Of a DNA stretch of 64,000 bases, positions 13,611 through 25,200 are shown piece after piece. The DNA lies in contig CM034532.1 of assembly GCA_020002185.1 (NCBI GenBank), positions 45,527,506 through 45,591,505 on the forward strand, in the 5' to 3' direction. This stretch comes from Paraescarpia echinospica. Lineage: Eukaryota; Annelida; Polychaeta; Sabellida; Siboglinidae. The position numbers were made by a program, and so were the translations under genes. The notes below the pieces were generated by a model. The model ran no database searches and was not told where the DNA came from. It was given only the letters and a program-made list of their open reading frames with translations. Numbering within the stretch: position 1 is the stretch's first letter; the number at the start of each line of letters is the position of its first letter.

Positions 13611-13853
13611 ATGTAACGGTATTGCATGCATATAACTGAATAATATACAAACAAAACGTTACGATCATATAAGTTTATTACGTAGCTATCTAGCTACAAG
13701 CGTGCACTGATCTAACCCTAGCCTAGTCTGGTTTACTACTCTAAACAACGGCAGCGCCCACTACTCGATATGCTAATTTACTGTCCATGTGGGTACTGTA
13801 TCCAGGCCAAATATACCCCTCCCCCTGGGATCAGCTGGGGTATCTCGTGACAG
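13611..13853 (-). repeat. LTR (5' LTR in element orientation)
   Basis: Shorter partner of 11271-11632. On the minus strand it ends CCGTTACA and is followed directly by the primer-binding-site-like TGGTGTCAGGAAG at about 13610-13598, which fixes the orientation of the element. Confidence 0.75.
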
Positions 13854-14627
13854 CGTCAGATTACAAACTGCAGCCGGCCCAAACTGCACTCTATACCTGT
13901 CACAAAAGTGCACCTTTCAAACATTTTGGTATAAAACATTGAACAGGTGGATAAGAGGACATCCCTCCTCTACAATGTTTTCTCTCTTTTGCCTATCGAT
14001 TGGTGCAGTTGGCTGCACAACGAATTAATTCTTAGTGTTATAAAATCGCACCTTTTCACGTGTTGTATGAAATGAGTGAAAGAGGGGTGTAGCCTTTCCC
14101 ACACACATCCTCATGTGAAAAAATCGATTAAAGCACACGCACACGCACACACACGCACACACACACGTCCTTTCGAAAAATGTGACAGGCTGCGCTTATG
14201 CCTATTATCTGTGAAATTCGAAGAAAGAGAGGGTTGGGTCCATGCAGTATGTGTTAACTCTGTTATGACGATTGTGGCATTGATTAATAAGTGTAGCGTT
14301 CCTTATCGACGTTACAATGAACTATATATATGCGTGCAATATGGGCTATGTGGTGAGCCAAAATAAATGTAATATCAGTAATTAGGACAAATGGCACTGG
14401 TTATTACGATAATTTAACGTCCTTACATACACAAAATAAACAGTGACAACGAATTTGGACGGTGTAAAAACTTTTATTTAAGAGCATTAATAATTACGCT
14501 TAGACGGCGCGCTGGTTTTCTCTGTTGACAACACGCGGGTTGGTCAGGTAGGCCCTCTGTCGGCCTGGCTCGTCCATGGTTTCTCTCTCTGTGATGACGG
14601 CGCGCGTATTCTCATGGCGCGCAGGTT

Positions 14628-14672
<45 letters not shown>

Positions 14673-15790
14673 CGTGTGTGCGTGCGCGAGTTCGTTTGCG
14701 TGAATTTGTACGTGTGCACGCGCACATTTGAATTTGTGATTAAAATTGTCATTCATATTGGTAATTCAAAACGATTAAGTCGACGCTGAAAGCGTATTTT
14801 ATTGTACTAATTTATTGTCTTGCCAAAAACACACAAAGGAACTTGATCGCCTGATTTTGCTAACAGTAATGCGACGTCTTGCTTCCTTTTTCGCATACCT
14901 CCGCCCTTTCCGCCTCTTTCGCTGCTCTTGTGCGCTGCATTCTTTCACTGCCTTTTTTGCCTGTTTTCTTTCTCTATGCCAACGCTGGCGCTTCTAATTC
15001 CTCTTAATACTGGCCTGATCGCTGTTGTTTATTTTATAGCATTGCATTTATTCCGCGGCCGAGAGTGGTATCTGTAGGGCCTACCTGAAGCGTGCACATC
15101 TTCGCCGACTCACCTAGCTGTATATGGCCCTAGCTGTATGTGGCCCTGCCAACTTTTTTTTTATTCCGGGAGATTCATCTGCACGTCTCACCATATATCA
15201 TGGTATCGCGCGGTCTCGGATAATGACATCGGAAGAGGGGGGTGCTGTTGGAGATTTTAAGCGAAAAGCCGGGAGATTTGCCTGTATTCTGGGAGATCGG
15301 GAAATGCACCCACAATTAATCAAGGAGACTCCCGGAAATTCCGGGAGAGTTGGCAGGTATATTTTAGGTAACTCAAAAATGGCATTTGAAGACTTCCACT
15401 GGTCACCTCGGGTTGTTTGGCCGTGGCTGAACTGTGAGAAGAGGACATTTTGTGGCGGTGGGAGCAGTGCCGGATTTAGGGCAGGACATGTGGGGGAGTT
15501 GTCTATGGGGCCTCCACAATAAAAAAATGTTATGGGACCTCCACAATACAAAGCTTTTTGAATATTTTCTTTGGGAGATGAATATTTTCAGAACACACCA
15601 AAGCAGACATGTTCAAACATATAGCTATGGTTTATGTAAGCAACTTGTCTACACTTGACAACCTGCACCAACTACAATGTCCTCCCTCCCTTAGCGACTT
15701 TGACAAAACAGCTTTTGTCTGCGATTGTGTAAGGGCGCGCGCGCGCCACCAAGCAAAGCACCGAGTTAGCTGTGATAAAACAAGAATTTA
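13854..15790. other. Intergenic: microsatellites and a small MITE
   Basis: Contains a CACACG-type microsatellite at 14134-14168 and a TG run at 14631-14670, with poly-purine and poly-pyrimidine tracts around 14880-15000. A short inverted-repeat element lies at 15144-15357. The small reading frames here have no recognisable domain, and several are just microsatellite translations. Confidence 0.5.
15144..15357. mobile_element. Short inverted-repeat element (MITE), about 214 bp
   Basis: Begins CCTGCCAACT and ends AGTTGGCAGG. Just inside the ends are TTCCGGGAG and CTCCCGGAAATTCCGGGAG, extending the inverted repeats. Non-coding. No convincing target duplication was found; the TGCCAACT ends are reminiscent of hAT-type non-autonomous elements. 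Confidence 0.65.
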
Positions 15791-15794
15791 GCCA

Positions 15795-16345
15795 ACCGTG
15801 GTGGCACAACTACTTGACCGGTGGGGTGGAACAAGTACTTGATATGGAACAAGTATTTGACCAACTGTGACGGAACGAGCACTTGCCCAGCTGTGATGGA
15901 ACAAGTACTTGACCAGCTGTTATGGAATACGTATTTGACCAGTTGTGGTGGAACAAGTACTTCACCAGCTGTGATGTAACATGTACTTGACCAGTTGTGA
16001 ATGGACACAAACTTGGCCCGCTGTGATGGAACAGGTATCTGGCCAGCAGTTATGGAATAAGTATCACCCAATTGTAATGGAACAAGTATGCCAGCTGTGA
16101 TGGAATGTTCAAGTACATGACCAGTTGTGATGTTACAAGTACTTTGATAGCTGTGATGGAACAAGTATTTGACTAGCTTTCGTGGAACAAGTACTTATTT
16201 CACAATCTTACATAAACAGTACTCGACACGCTGTGATGGAACAAGTACTTGACCAGGTGTGATGGAACAAGTACTTGACCAGTTGTGATGGAACACATAC
16301 TTGGCACAAAATAATGGAAGAATTACCTGGCCAGCTGTGATGCAG
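15795..16345. repeat. 26-bp minisatellite, about 20 degenerate copies
   Basis: Diverged head-to-tail copies of a unit containing TGATGGAACAAGTACTTGAC. Copies differ at many positions, so the array is old compared with 2388-2592. It produces a spurious minus-strand reading frame of 132 codons. It ends about 150 bases from the last codon of the DRC10-like relic. Confidence 0.9.
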
Positions 16346-16498
16346 AAAGAAATTGATGGGCATTACATGATGTATACCAATCGGTGAAAATACAACAGTG
16401 ACTCATCAGCAGTTACAGAACAAACACAGACATCAAGACTAGCGAAATCACCAGTTCTGCACTGCAACGACGATGTCAATAATGGTGACACACCCTGT

Positions 16499-16794
16499 CA
16501 TCGGCGTCGCGTGTACTTATTTCCCTTCTTGCCCTTGTCCTTTCCTTTTGCATTCGTCAAGAGTACCCAGCGAACCTTGAACCCCTTCAATGAGAGCCAG
16601 AAACCCTAGATGGTGGTCGGGTCTTCTTCAAAATGCGCAGCTTCTTCTCCTATCGTTTCTCCCGTGCGATGAGTTGCTCCTCCATGATCTGGTCGTACTC
16701 CTCCTCCAGGGTCTTGAAGCCACTCCCCAGCTCGTTCAGTTGCTTCTTCTCTTCTGTACACATTGTATACGCTGTCAAACATCTCGTGCTTGTC
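16499..16794 (-). pseudogene. Orphan terminal exon of a DRC10/IQCD-like ciliary gene
   Basis: A minus-strand acceptor (TTGTTATTCTTCAG) precedes GAC AAG CAC GAG at 16794. The encoded pieces read DKHEMFDSVYNV, then, after a one-base frame change, EEKKQLNELGSGFKTLEEEY and DQIMEEQLIAREKR, a stop codon, and a basic tail ending GKDKGKKGNKYTRRR before the final stop. The coiled-coil then IQ-like (GFKVRW) then K/R-rich tail order resembles nexin-dynein regulatory complex subunit 10 (IQCD). The frameshift and internal TAG suggest a pseudogene. No upstream exons are visible before the next gene begins at 19234 on the other strand, so this is a fragment or is fed by a very distant exon. The adjoining array repeats its acceptor. 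The family assignment is from memory of motif style. Confidence 0.5.
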
Positions 16795-18010
16795 CTGAAG
16801 AATAACAATTGCTTTTATGCATTATAACTACTGTCTATCATGTTTTAGTCTTTCAGAATAAATAATAATAACTAGTACATACTGTACACGCTGTTTATTA
16901 TATCATACTCGTCCTGAATAATAACAATAACTATTACACACTGAAATCGTTGTTTATCGTCGCGTACTCGTCCTGAAGATTAACGATAACTCTTACACAT
17001 TGAACACGGTGACTATCATATCATACTCTTCCTGAAAAATAACAATAAATATTACATATTGTACACACTGTCTATCATCACGTACTCGTCCTGAAGAATA
17101 ACAATAACCATTACACATTGTGCATGCTGTCTATCATCTAGTACTTGCCATGAAGAATAACAATAAATATTACATATATTGTACACACTGTCTATCATCA
17201 CGTACTCGTCTTAAAGAATAACAATAACTATTAGACCTTGTACATGCCGTCTATCATGACATACTCGTCCTGAAGAATAACAATAACTATTGCATTGCAC
17301 ATTGAAAACATTGCCGCTCATCTCCTACTCGTCCTGGAGAAAAGCAATAACTTTTATACACATATAAAATAGTCAATAATGACTGTGATCATTACACGAA
17401 AGGAAGGATGGCTGTCATCTCATACTTGTCCTGAAGGAAAACAGTTACTCTTACTCAAATGTACGTCTATCATGTCGCACTCGTCCTAAAGAAAAACAAT
17501 ACTATTACACAAATGCTGATCATCTTGTACGTATCCCGAAGAATAACAATTACTATTACACACTGAACACGTTGTATATCATATTGTATTCTTTCTGAAG
17601 AAAAAATAACTATTACATATTGTACACATTGTTTTTTATCTTGTACTTGTCCTGAAGAATAACAGTAACTAGTATACGGTGTACACGCAGTTTATCATCT
17701 CATACTCGTCCTGAAGAATAACAATAACTATTACACATCGAACTGCCTGTCATATCGTACTCGTCCTGAAGAATAACAATAACTATCACACATTGTACAC
17801 GCTGTCTATCATCCCATATTCATCGTGGAGAATAAAAATAACTATTACAAATTGTACACGCTGACTATCACTCGTACTGGAGAATAACAATAACTATTAT
17901 ATATTGTACATGCTCATTACCATCTCATATACTCGTCCTGAAGAATAACAATAACTATTACACATTACACACGCTGTCTATCATCTCGTATTCATCCTTG
18001 GAGAAGTTAA
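16733..18010 (-). repeat. Minisatellite of splice acceptor plus exon start, about 20 copies
   Basis: Units of about 60 bp. On the minus strand each reads roughly TTATTGTTATTCTTCAG, then GACGAGTACGAGATGATAG, then ACAGCGTGTACAATGTG. The last unit is the real 3' splice site and first codons of the DRC10-like exon at 16794. The array therefore multiplies a polypyrimidine-AG acceptor plus about 12 codons up the intron. Copies vary by several bases and small indels. Confidence 0.85.
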
Positions 18011-19233
18011 TAATGACTAATATGACTGTCCTCCAATACAAGTAAGGGGCTCTGCTGATTACACCAGTCTCAGTACCCCCTGGCAGATCGCCTTGCAAAA
18101 CTCAGAAGATAAGCTCAGCCTAGCCGAAAAGTCCAGTGGTCTTCTGGGTGGTCTCCGTGGACTGTTTGGGCAGTAGACGTAATTATTTGAACACACAATA
18201 CCGCTCAGCGGCCATAGACTCGAGAACAGAGGGGCATCTGTCCCCCTGGAATTTATTTGTGGTGCAGACACATGGTTCTGCCCCCCCCCACCCCCTATTA
18301 AATGTGAGCTGGAGTGTTTGTTTTTGTGGCGAGCATCAATGGCGGATGGAAATGATAGAGATATTGTTTTCTGCCCCCCCCCCCCAAGTAATAGGTGCAA
18401 ATTTATTTAAAAGCCCCCCCCCCCCCCCAACGATCGAGCTCTGTTGTCAGTGTACCGAATGTGAATTAGCTCGGAGATTGCGTTCAGCTTTGGGTACTGT
18501 GATCCTTTCCCGTAAATTGCGTAATAAAGTGTACGAATCTAGTCAACTTAACAACACTTATGAAGGGACATACACGGTGCGGTAGGGCCTACTTACTTCG
18601 CAAGCAGAATGTGCCAAAATCGTTAGAAACGGTTAGGAATGAAGAGAACATTTTTCAACATGCACCAATCCCCCCGTTTTCCGATGTCACGACTCGAGCC
18701 GAGACAGTGCCAGTGGAGAGAAGCTAGCCGCAGCGAAAACATTCTACACCAATTTGGTTCGGCAGCCAGTGGAGGTTTTGTAACCCCCTGGACTACCCTC
18801 TTTGACACTCTGGACACACTCCTGAATCCCTTGGATTTGTAGTGCCACTGTACTCGGATTTTCCGAGGATACCGACGCTAAAGAAGTCACCCCATTATTA
18901 ATATTGTTATTATTATACGACGTTACTGCAAGAGGATAGAATAGTTGACTATTATAATTACTTCAAATGTTTGCGTTGACGTATTCGCATACACTGCTTT
19001 CTTTATATTGTTAAATCTAATACATCGTTCGTGGGATAACTTTCTAGCTTATATAGTCACTAGCAAACGCATTTTTCTTATTCATTATGCTTTTAATTGC
19101 AAAAAACACAATGCGGAAACGATATCACATGATTTCGCGGTCACCAATTTCCCAAAATAATACTGTTACATGCAGCCAATCAAAATAATCATTGCAAACT
19201 GCATTCGTGCGAGAAGAATCGAATCGATAAGCG
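18011..19233. other. Upstream region of the LDH2-like gene
   Basis: 18045-18125 is a repeat also found at 32757-32825. 18280-18430 holds three runs of 9-13 C. 18440-18900 has no recognisable feature. 18900-19233 should contain the promoter and 5' UTR of the plus-strand gene starting at 19234; it is AT-rich but I could not pick a TATA box with confidence. Confidence 0.4.
18045..18125. repeat. Possible 5S-rRNA-derived SINE relic, copy 1
   Basis: Shares CTGATTACA, GTACCC, CTGGCAG and CCTTGCAAAAC, in the same order, with 32757-32825. The middle resembles the antisense of the 5S rRNA 3' half. That resemblance is weak and was judged by eye. Confidence 0.35.
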
Positions 19234-22200
19234 ATGTTTGGAAGGTTGCTTGGAAAACGCATTGTTTCAGAATATGCTGTAAGTACAGTGCGCAAAGCAT
19301 GGTCCCTTGGGAAACGCAGAAAGTCAAAATCTCCGAAGAAAGACGTTACGTTTGAAAATATTAAATATGTAGAAAATGTCAAAACTGAAGCGGCGGAAAA
19401 CACAAAAACCACCGGTGTCGCGCAGCCGCTGGAAAAAAGCCAGGCCCAAGCCCAAGACCAAGTCCCAGAGGAACAGCCGAAGCCGATTATTATACCATTT
19501 CCAGAAGTAAAATCTCCGAAGAAAGATGTTACGTTTGAAAATATTAAATATGTAGAAAATGTCAAAACTGAAGAGGCGGAAAACACAAAAACCACCGGTG
19601 TCGTGCAGCCGCAGGAAAAAAGCCAGGCCCAAGCCAAAGACCAAGTCCCAGAGGAACAGCCGAAGCCGATTATTATACCATTTCCAGAAGTAAAATCTCC
19701 GAAGAAAGATGTTACGTTTGAAAATATTAAATATGTAGAAAATGTCAAAACTGAAGAGGTGGAAAACACAAAAACCACCGGTGTCGTGCAGCCACAGGAA
19801 AAAAGCCAAGACCAAGTCCAAGTCCCAGAGGAACAGCCGAAGCCGATTATTATACCATTTCCAGAAGTAAAATCTCCGAAGAAAGACGTTACGTTTAAAA
19901 ATATTAAATATGTAGAAAATGTCAAAACTGAAGCGGCGGAAAACACAAAAACCACTGGTGTCGCGCAGCCGCTGGAAAAAAGCCAGGCCCTAGACCAAGT
20001 CCCAGAGGAACAGCCGAAGCCGATTATTATACCATTTCCAGAAGTAAAATCTCCGAAGAAAGATGTTACGTTTGAAAATATTAAATATGTAGAAAATGTC
20101 AAAACTGAAGAGGCGGAAAACACTAAAACCACCGGTGTCGCGCAGCCGCAGGAAAAAAGCCAAGACCAAGTCCAAGTCCCAGAGGAACAGCCGAAGCCTA
20201 TTATTATACCATTTCCAGAAGTAAAATCTCCGAAGAAAGACGTTACGTTTGAAAATATTAAATATGTAGAAAATGTCAAAACTGAAGCGGCGGAAAACAC
20301 AAAAACCACCGGTGTCGCGCAGCCACAGGAAAAAAGCCAGGCCCAAGCCCAAGTCCAAGTCCCAGAGGAACAGCCTAAGCCGATTATTATACCATTTCCA
20401 GAAGTAAAATCTCCGAAGAAAGACGTTACGTGTGAAAATATTAAATATGTAGAAAATGTCAAAACTGAAGCGGCGGAAAACACAAAAACCACCGGTGTCG
20501 TGCAGCCGCAAGAAAAAAGCCAGGCCCAAGACCAAGTCCCAGAGGAACAGCCTAAGCCGATTATTATACCATTTCCAGAAGTAAAATCTCCGAAGAAAGA
20601 CGTTACGTGTGAAAATATTAAATATGTAGAAAATGTCAAAACTGAAGCGGCGGAAAACACAAAAACCACCGGTGTCGCGCAGCCGCAAGAAAAAAGCCAG
20701 GCCCAAGACCAAGTCCCAGAGGAACAGCCGAAGCCGATTATTATACCATTTCCAGAAGTAAAATCTCCGAAGAAAGACGTTACGTGTGAAAATATTAAAT
20801 ATGTAGAAAATGTCAAAACTGAAGCGGCGGAAAACACAAAAACCACCGGTGTCGTGCAGCCGCAGGAAAAAAGCCAGGCCCATGCCCAAGACCAAGTCCA
20901 AGTCCCAGAGGAACAGCCGAAGCCGATTATTATACCATTTCCAGAAGTAAAATCTCCGAAGAAAGATGTTACGTTTGAAAATATTAAATATGTAGAAAAT
21001 GTCAAAATTGAAGAGGCGGAAAACACAAAAACCACTGGTGTCGCGCAGCCGCAGGAAAAAAGCCAAGACCAAGTCCAAGTCCCAGAGGAACAGCCGAAGC
21101 CGATTATTATACCATTTCCAGAAGTAACGGCATTTATAGAAAATTGTATGGCAGCCGTTGGGACTAAGCCTGAACACAGAAAGCAGTTGGCAGAAGTTTT
21201 GATTGATGCTGATTATCGCGGGCATTTCAGTCACGGACTCAACAGACTCGGTAAGTTGGCTAGCGTTCAAAGACGCTATCAGTATCACTTTAATATGCCA
21301 GATGGCGCCAACAAAACATATTCTATACAAGTGCCAGCGTTTACTCCACCGTACTCTTAGTGATAGAATCCGAAACGAAAATCTAAGCAGATTTATATTC
21401 GTTTTATATAGCCTGAATCCTCATAGACATACTCACATAGTCTAGACATAGCCTCATAGACATAGTAGTCATAGCCATTGGCCTACGGCTACAATAAATT
21501 ATAAGGCTATATATATATGTTATGTATGTAACTGTGTAAGTAAGCATCAAGTCACAAGTGTATAATGTTTAATGTAATAATTATAAAACACAATCGTCAT
21601 AGAGATGGTCTTCGGTGTGGTTATATAGTATAGACACTATCACTGGTAGTCAAAAACTTAAAAAGGCACCATAAAGCTATTAAATGCATAATTAAGTCAT
21701 TGCTATTATTTACTCATTAGCCTAGGAACTTCAAAGGCAGCCTAGACTAAGGCTAGTCTGTACTATTCAAGTATACTGGCCTACCCTTGAGTGTGTCACT
21801 GAGTTTACATACTAACAGTCATAGTGGATTGTCTTTACTAGGGCACGTACACACAATAAATAATACTTTTTGTGTATGTTTTCCAACATAACTGGCACTA
21901 TTCCATTCTGAAATATTTCATTTTCAAGAATCTCATTAGTCAAGGAAGTGTGCCCATCAATTTACCATTGTGCAAGTTCTATTCTTCAAAGAAAGACAAT
22001 GGGTAAAGTTGGTATGGAATAACTTCACAAATTACAAACACAAGCTGCTATATGTTATAATAGATCATTAATAATGTTGTGAATTATAACACAATTAGTA
22101 ATGTTTACCCAGCTACAGTTAGAACTAGTTAAATTTGACATAGATTATAAACTGTATACAATTACTTTGTGGTTAGCCTGTAATTTTTATTAATTAACTT

Positions 22201-25200
22201 GCCTTCAGAAATGTATGTGAAGGACATCAAATCAAAGACTACCATTTCCGACAAAGAACCAACGATACTCTCAGAGAAAGCAGCTACAGCTTATGTGGAT
22301 GGTGAGAATTTACTAGGGCCTGTGGTTGGCAATTTCTCAATGCAACTTGCCATCAACAAGGCAAAAAAAGCTGGCATAGGTTGGGTCACTGCAAAAGGTA
22401 TGGCGAGATCAGCACAAAACACATACATGACTTATGTATCATGTACGTAATCATAAATTCCTGCATGCACTTTATACCTACAACAGTGACATTTGTTGTC
22501 ATAATGAGTCATCAATTATTTGGTCTTAGTGATTCAGAATGTCTTAATTTATTTACCAGTCCTGGTAGTAAAATCTTTAAGTTGTAAGACTAGAGTCAGT
22601 GTTTATAGCCGATACTTTATTTTATTTATTAAAAATATATATAGTTACGTTCTGTAATATATTCATATTCTTTTTTTAATGATTGCATTATAGTGATTAT
22701 GTTTTAACAATGGTATATTTTGATAGCCTCTGAACCGGATACATCGCACTGTACAAATACAATTTATGATTATTGTTGTTATATTTGCATTCATTAAACA
22801 AATTGTTCCCATGTGTTATGACATTGATCCTTGAAATTATTTTAATTTATGTTACCTACATTCATCGGAATGTGCATTTTTGTTTCGGCATGACCGTTTA
22901 TCAATATGCGTTTTTGCTAGTTATATTTATGACAGCAGCCATCATGTATTTTGTGTTCAATCTGTTCAAATGTTGCCATTTAAAGCAAATACATTATTAT
23001 GATTTGAGCATCATGGTAGAATATAATTGTAGAGATATTCACACAGCATGTACATGAATGTCTCAAGACTTTAGGCCGTTTTAGGTTCAAATCACTATGG
23101 CATTGCTGCATATTATAGCAAACAAGCCTGCAATATTGGCCTTCTGGTAGGTACACTTCAGCTGCAGCTAGTTTTTGCCGTCTTAACATTCACAAAACAT
23201 TTGTTTGATTGTTAGACGCATGTCACATAATTGCACGATTTGACCAAGTGCTGTTGACTAAATATAGTGGTTTGTTCATCGACTAGTTGTAATCAGAGCA
23301 AAAAATGTACACACGTATACCCTTTTTGTGTTAGTCAGAACTACTAACACGTGTGACACAACCAATATGTATACGTTACATTGAATGAGCACTTTCGTCC
23401 AAATTCTAAGAAACAGCTCTTAGGTATATATAAAATTAACAATCTTTTGCTAACTCACATGTATAAGCATTCTGCATAGAGACATGGTAATAATTGATTA
23501 ATGGTAGTTGTTCTTTTTTTTGTTACAACAGTTACTCAGGTAGCAAGTATTTTATTTGGTCAAGTAATCTGTTTGATTTGTGCCTCTCTTGAAATTGTCC
23601 CATGTAAAACATGCTAGTGCACAAGCCTTTGTTTTGCCTAGATCTATTATAATTCTGACTGTTATTTTTCAGGGCATGTCTTTCACGAACACATCTCCAC
23701 TGCAAGTGCCCACTAGAGGCAAGAAGGTAAATGATAACTGCTAGAAATGTGCTGGAATGTCATTACAGTTTAAGAACATTGAAAGGTCAGGCTACATAAA
23801 ATGATGTGCAAAACTATTATATTATTAACAGTGACTTATATATCACAACATGGTGAATGTCAATTTCTACAGTAGTTCTTATTGTCCTTTAATTTCACTA
23901 ACAAAATATCCATCCACTGGAAAAGCTTACTTGAATGGTAGTTGATGAGGTCAAAACCAAGTCCTTAGTTTGACGTTATGTGCCAGAGGGTGTTCTAGTT
24001 CTAGTTGTAGTTGTTCTAGTTAGTTCTAGTTGTTTCCAGCACTCGGCAATGTTCTATTAACTGACTAGTATGTATTATTGTGTTTACAATGTAATGGTCT
24101 TATGAGTCTCATTCAACTAGTCAGCCTTTTTTAGAACATTATCGCCAAACTGACTTTTATATGCTGGCACTGAGGGTGGTCACTGCCAGGGTGCTTGTTT
24201 CCTCAGTGATTCTTTTACGTCCCAAATTGAGACGGGACCGACATTAATGTGATCTCCGAGTCAGGGGGTGTACACAGTCTTCAATGTTGAGAGCCAGGTT
24301 TTTACACCAAATATCATGCCTGCCCGGTCCGGGTTTCGAACTGAGAGCGCCAGGCGGATGTGCTAACCACTACACTAGCCGCGCTCCCAAACACACTGCT
24401 ACAGACACACAGATGCAGGGGATAGTTTCATACCAGACATTTTGCAAAGCATTCGTACCAGATGTTTGACGAAGATTATATAACTTTGAACAGTTATTTG
24501 CAATGTTACGCATGTTTTCTACCACTGTTTGAAGTTACATAAGCTCTCCCCATCTGATGGTTGGACGGCTTACATAACTTCAAACAATAATTGTAGAAAA
24601 TATACATAGCATTGTAAACAATCATCAGACATCTGGAATGAACCATTACTGTAATACATAACCAGACCAAACCTTTAGTCTTCACTGAATAAAAAAATTA
24701 ATAGTATTATGGATCCTTCCTCGGTTCATGGATGATCCAGTTTGGCGCCCGAAATGCAAAGCATTTTGTAGTAATAGCATAACATACACACATACTCTAG
24801 GTTGATTCTATTATGATTGTATCAGCTGATAACACTGTTTGTAGCCGATTCTCGGCACAAATCCGATCACTCTGTCGGCCCCAGGAAAGAAAGGCGATGG
24901 TTTCCTGCTCGATATGGCTACGTCAGGCGCAACCATAGGAAAGGTTGGCATCCTACTGTGGTCTGTGCTGTTGGAACATTTCTGTTGTACCAGTGTTGCA
25001 CCTTGACAGAGGTGTTTGGTTTTATAAGTTTGGCAGGTAAACTTAAGTGATTTCCAGTTTAGTAAAGTTGACGTCACCATGATGATTTAGGTAATAAAAT
25101 TGAGTTATAATTTGTACACCTACCGGTATATCATGGTGCATCTAGTACATACTATGTACACTGTTTCTAATAACGGTTGCATTGCGGTGTGAGCAAGGAG

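Larger units (their letters stand above)
11271..13853 (-). mobile_element. Degraded Ty3/gypsy-type LTR retrotransposon
   Basis: Two direct repeats bound the element: about 11271-11632 and 13611-13853 on the plus strand, both beginning TGTAACGGTA and ending near CTCGTGACA, so each is TG...CA on either strand. On the minus strand the 13611 LTR is followed at once by TGGTGTCAGGAAG, a plausible primer-binding site, and a purine stretch precedes the other LTR. Minus-strand fragments resemble the integrase zinc-binding region (C-x2-C with VCNAQRP, 12724-12512) and the integrase C-terminal region (12290-11908), broken by frameshifts and stops. Flanking GTGTC and GCGTC may be a decayed 5-bp target duplication. 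The 2-kb interior is far shorter than a complete element, with no gag or protease recognised. It is not functional. Confidence 0.8.

Noticed and set aside
14076..14727. CRISPR-like or regulatory meaning for the CA/TG repeats
   Set aside because: Simple dinucleotide microsatellites without spacers, typical of animal genomes.
15766..16164. Minus-strand ORF of 132 codons (SITAGQVLVPSQLVKYLFH)
   Set aside because: Translation of the degenerate 26-bp minisatellite.
19125..21035. Long minus-strand reading frames (636 and 446 codons) across the repeat array
   Set aside because: They are the antisense of ten near-identical coding units, kept open by repetition. The plus-strand frame continues into a real enzyme domain and splices correctly.
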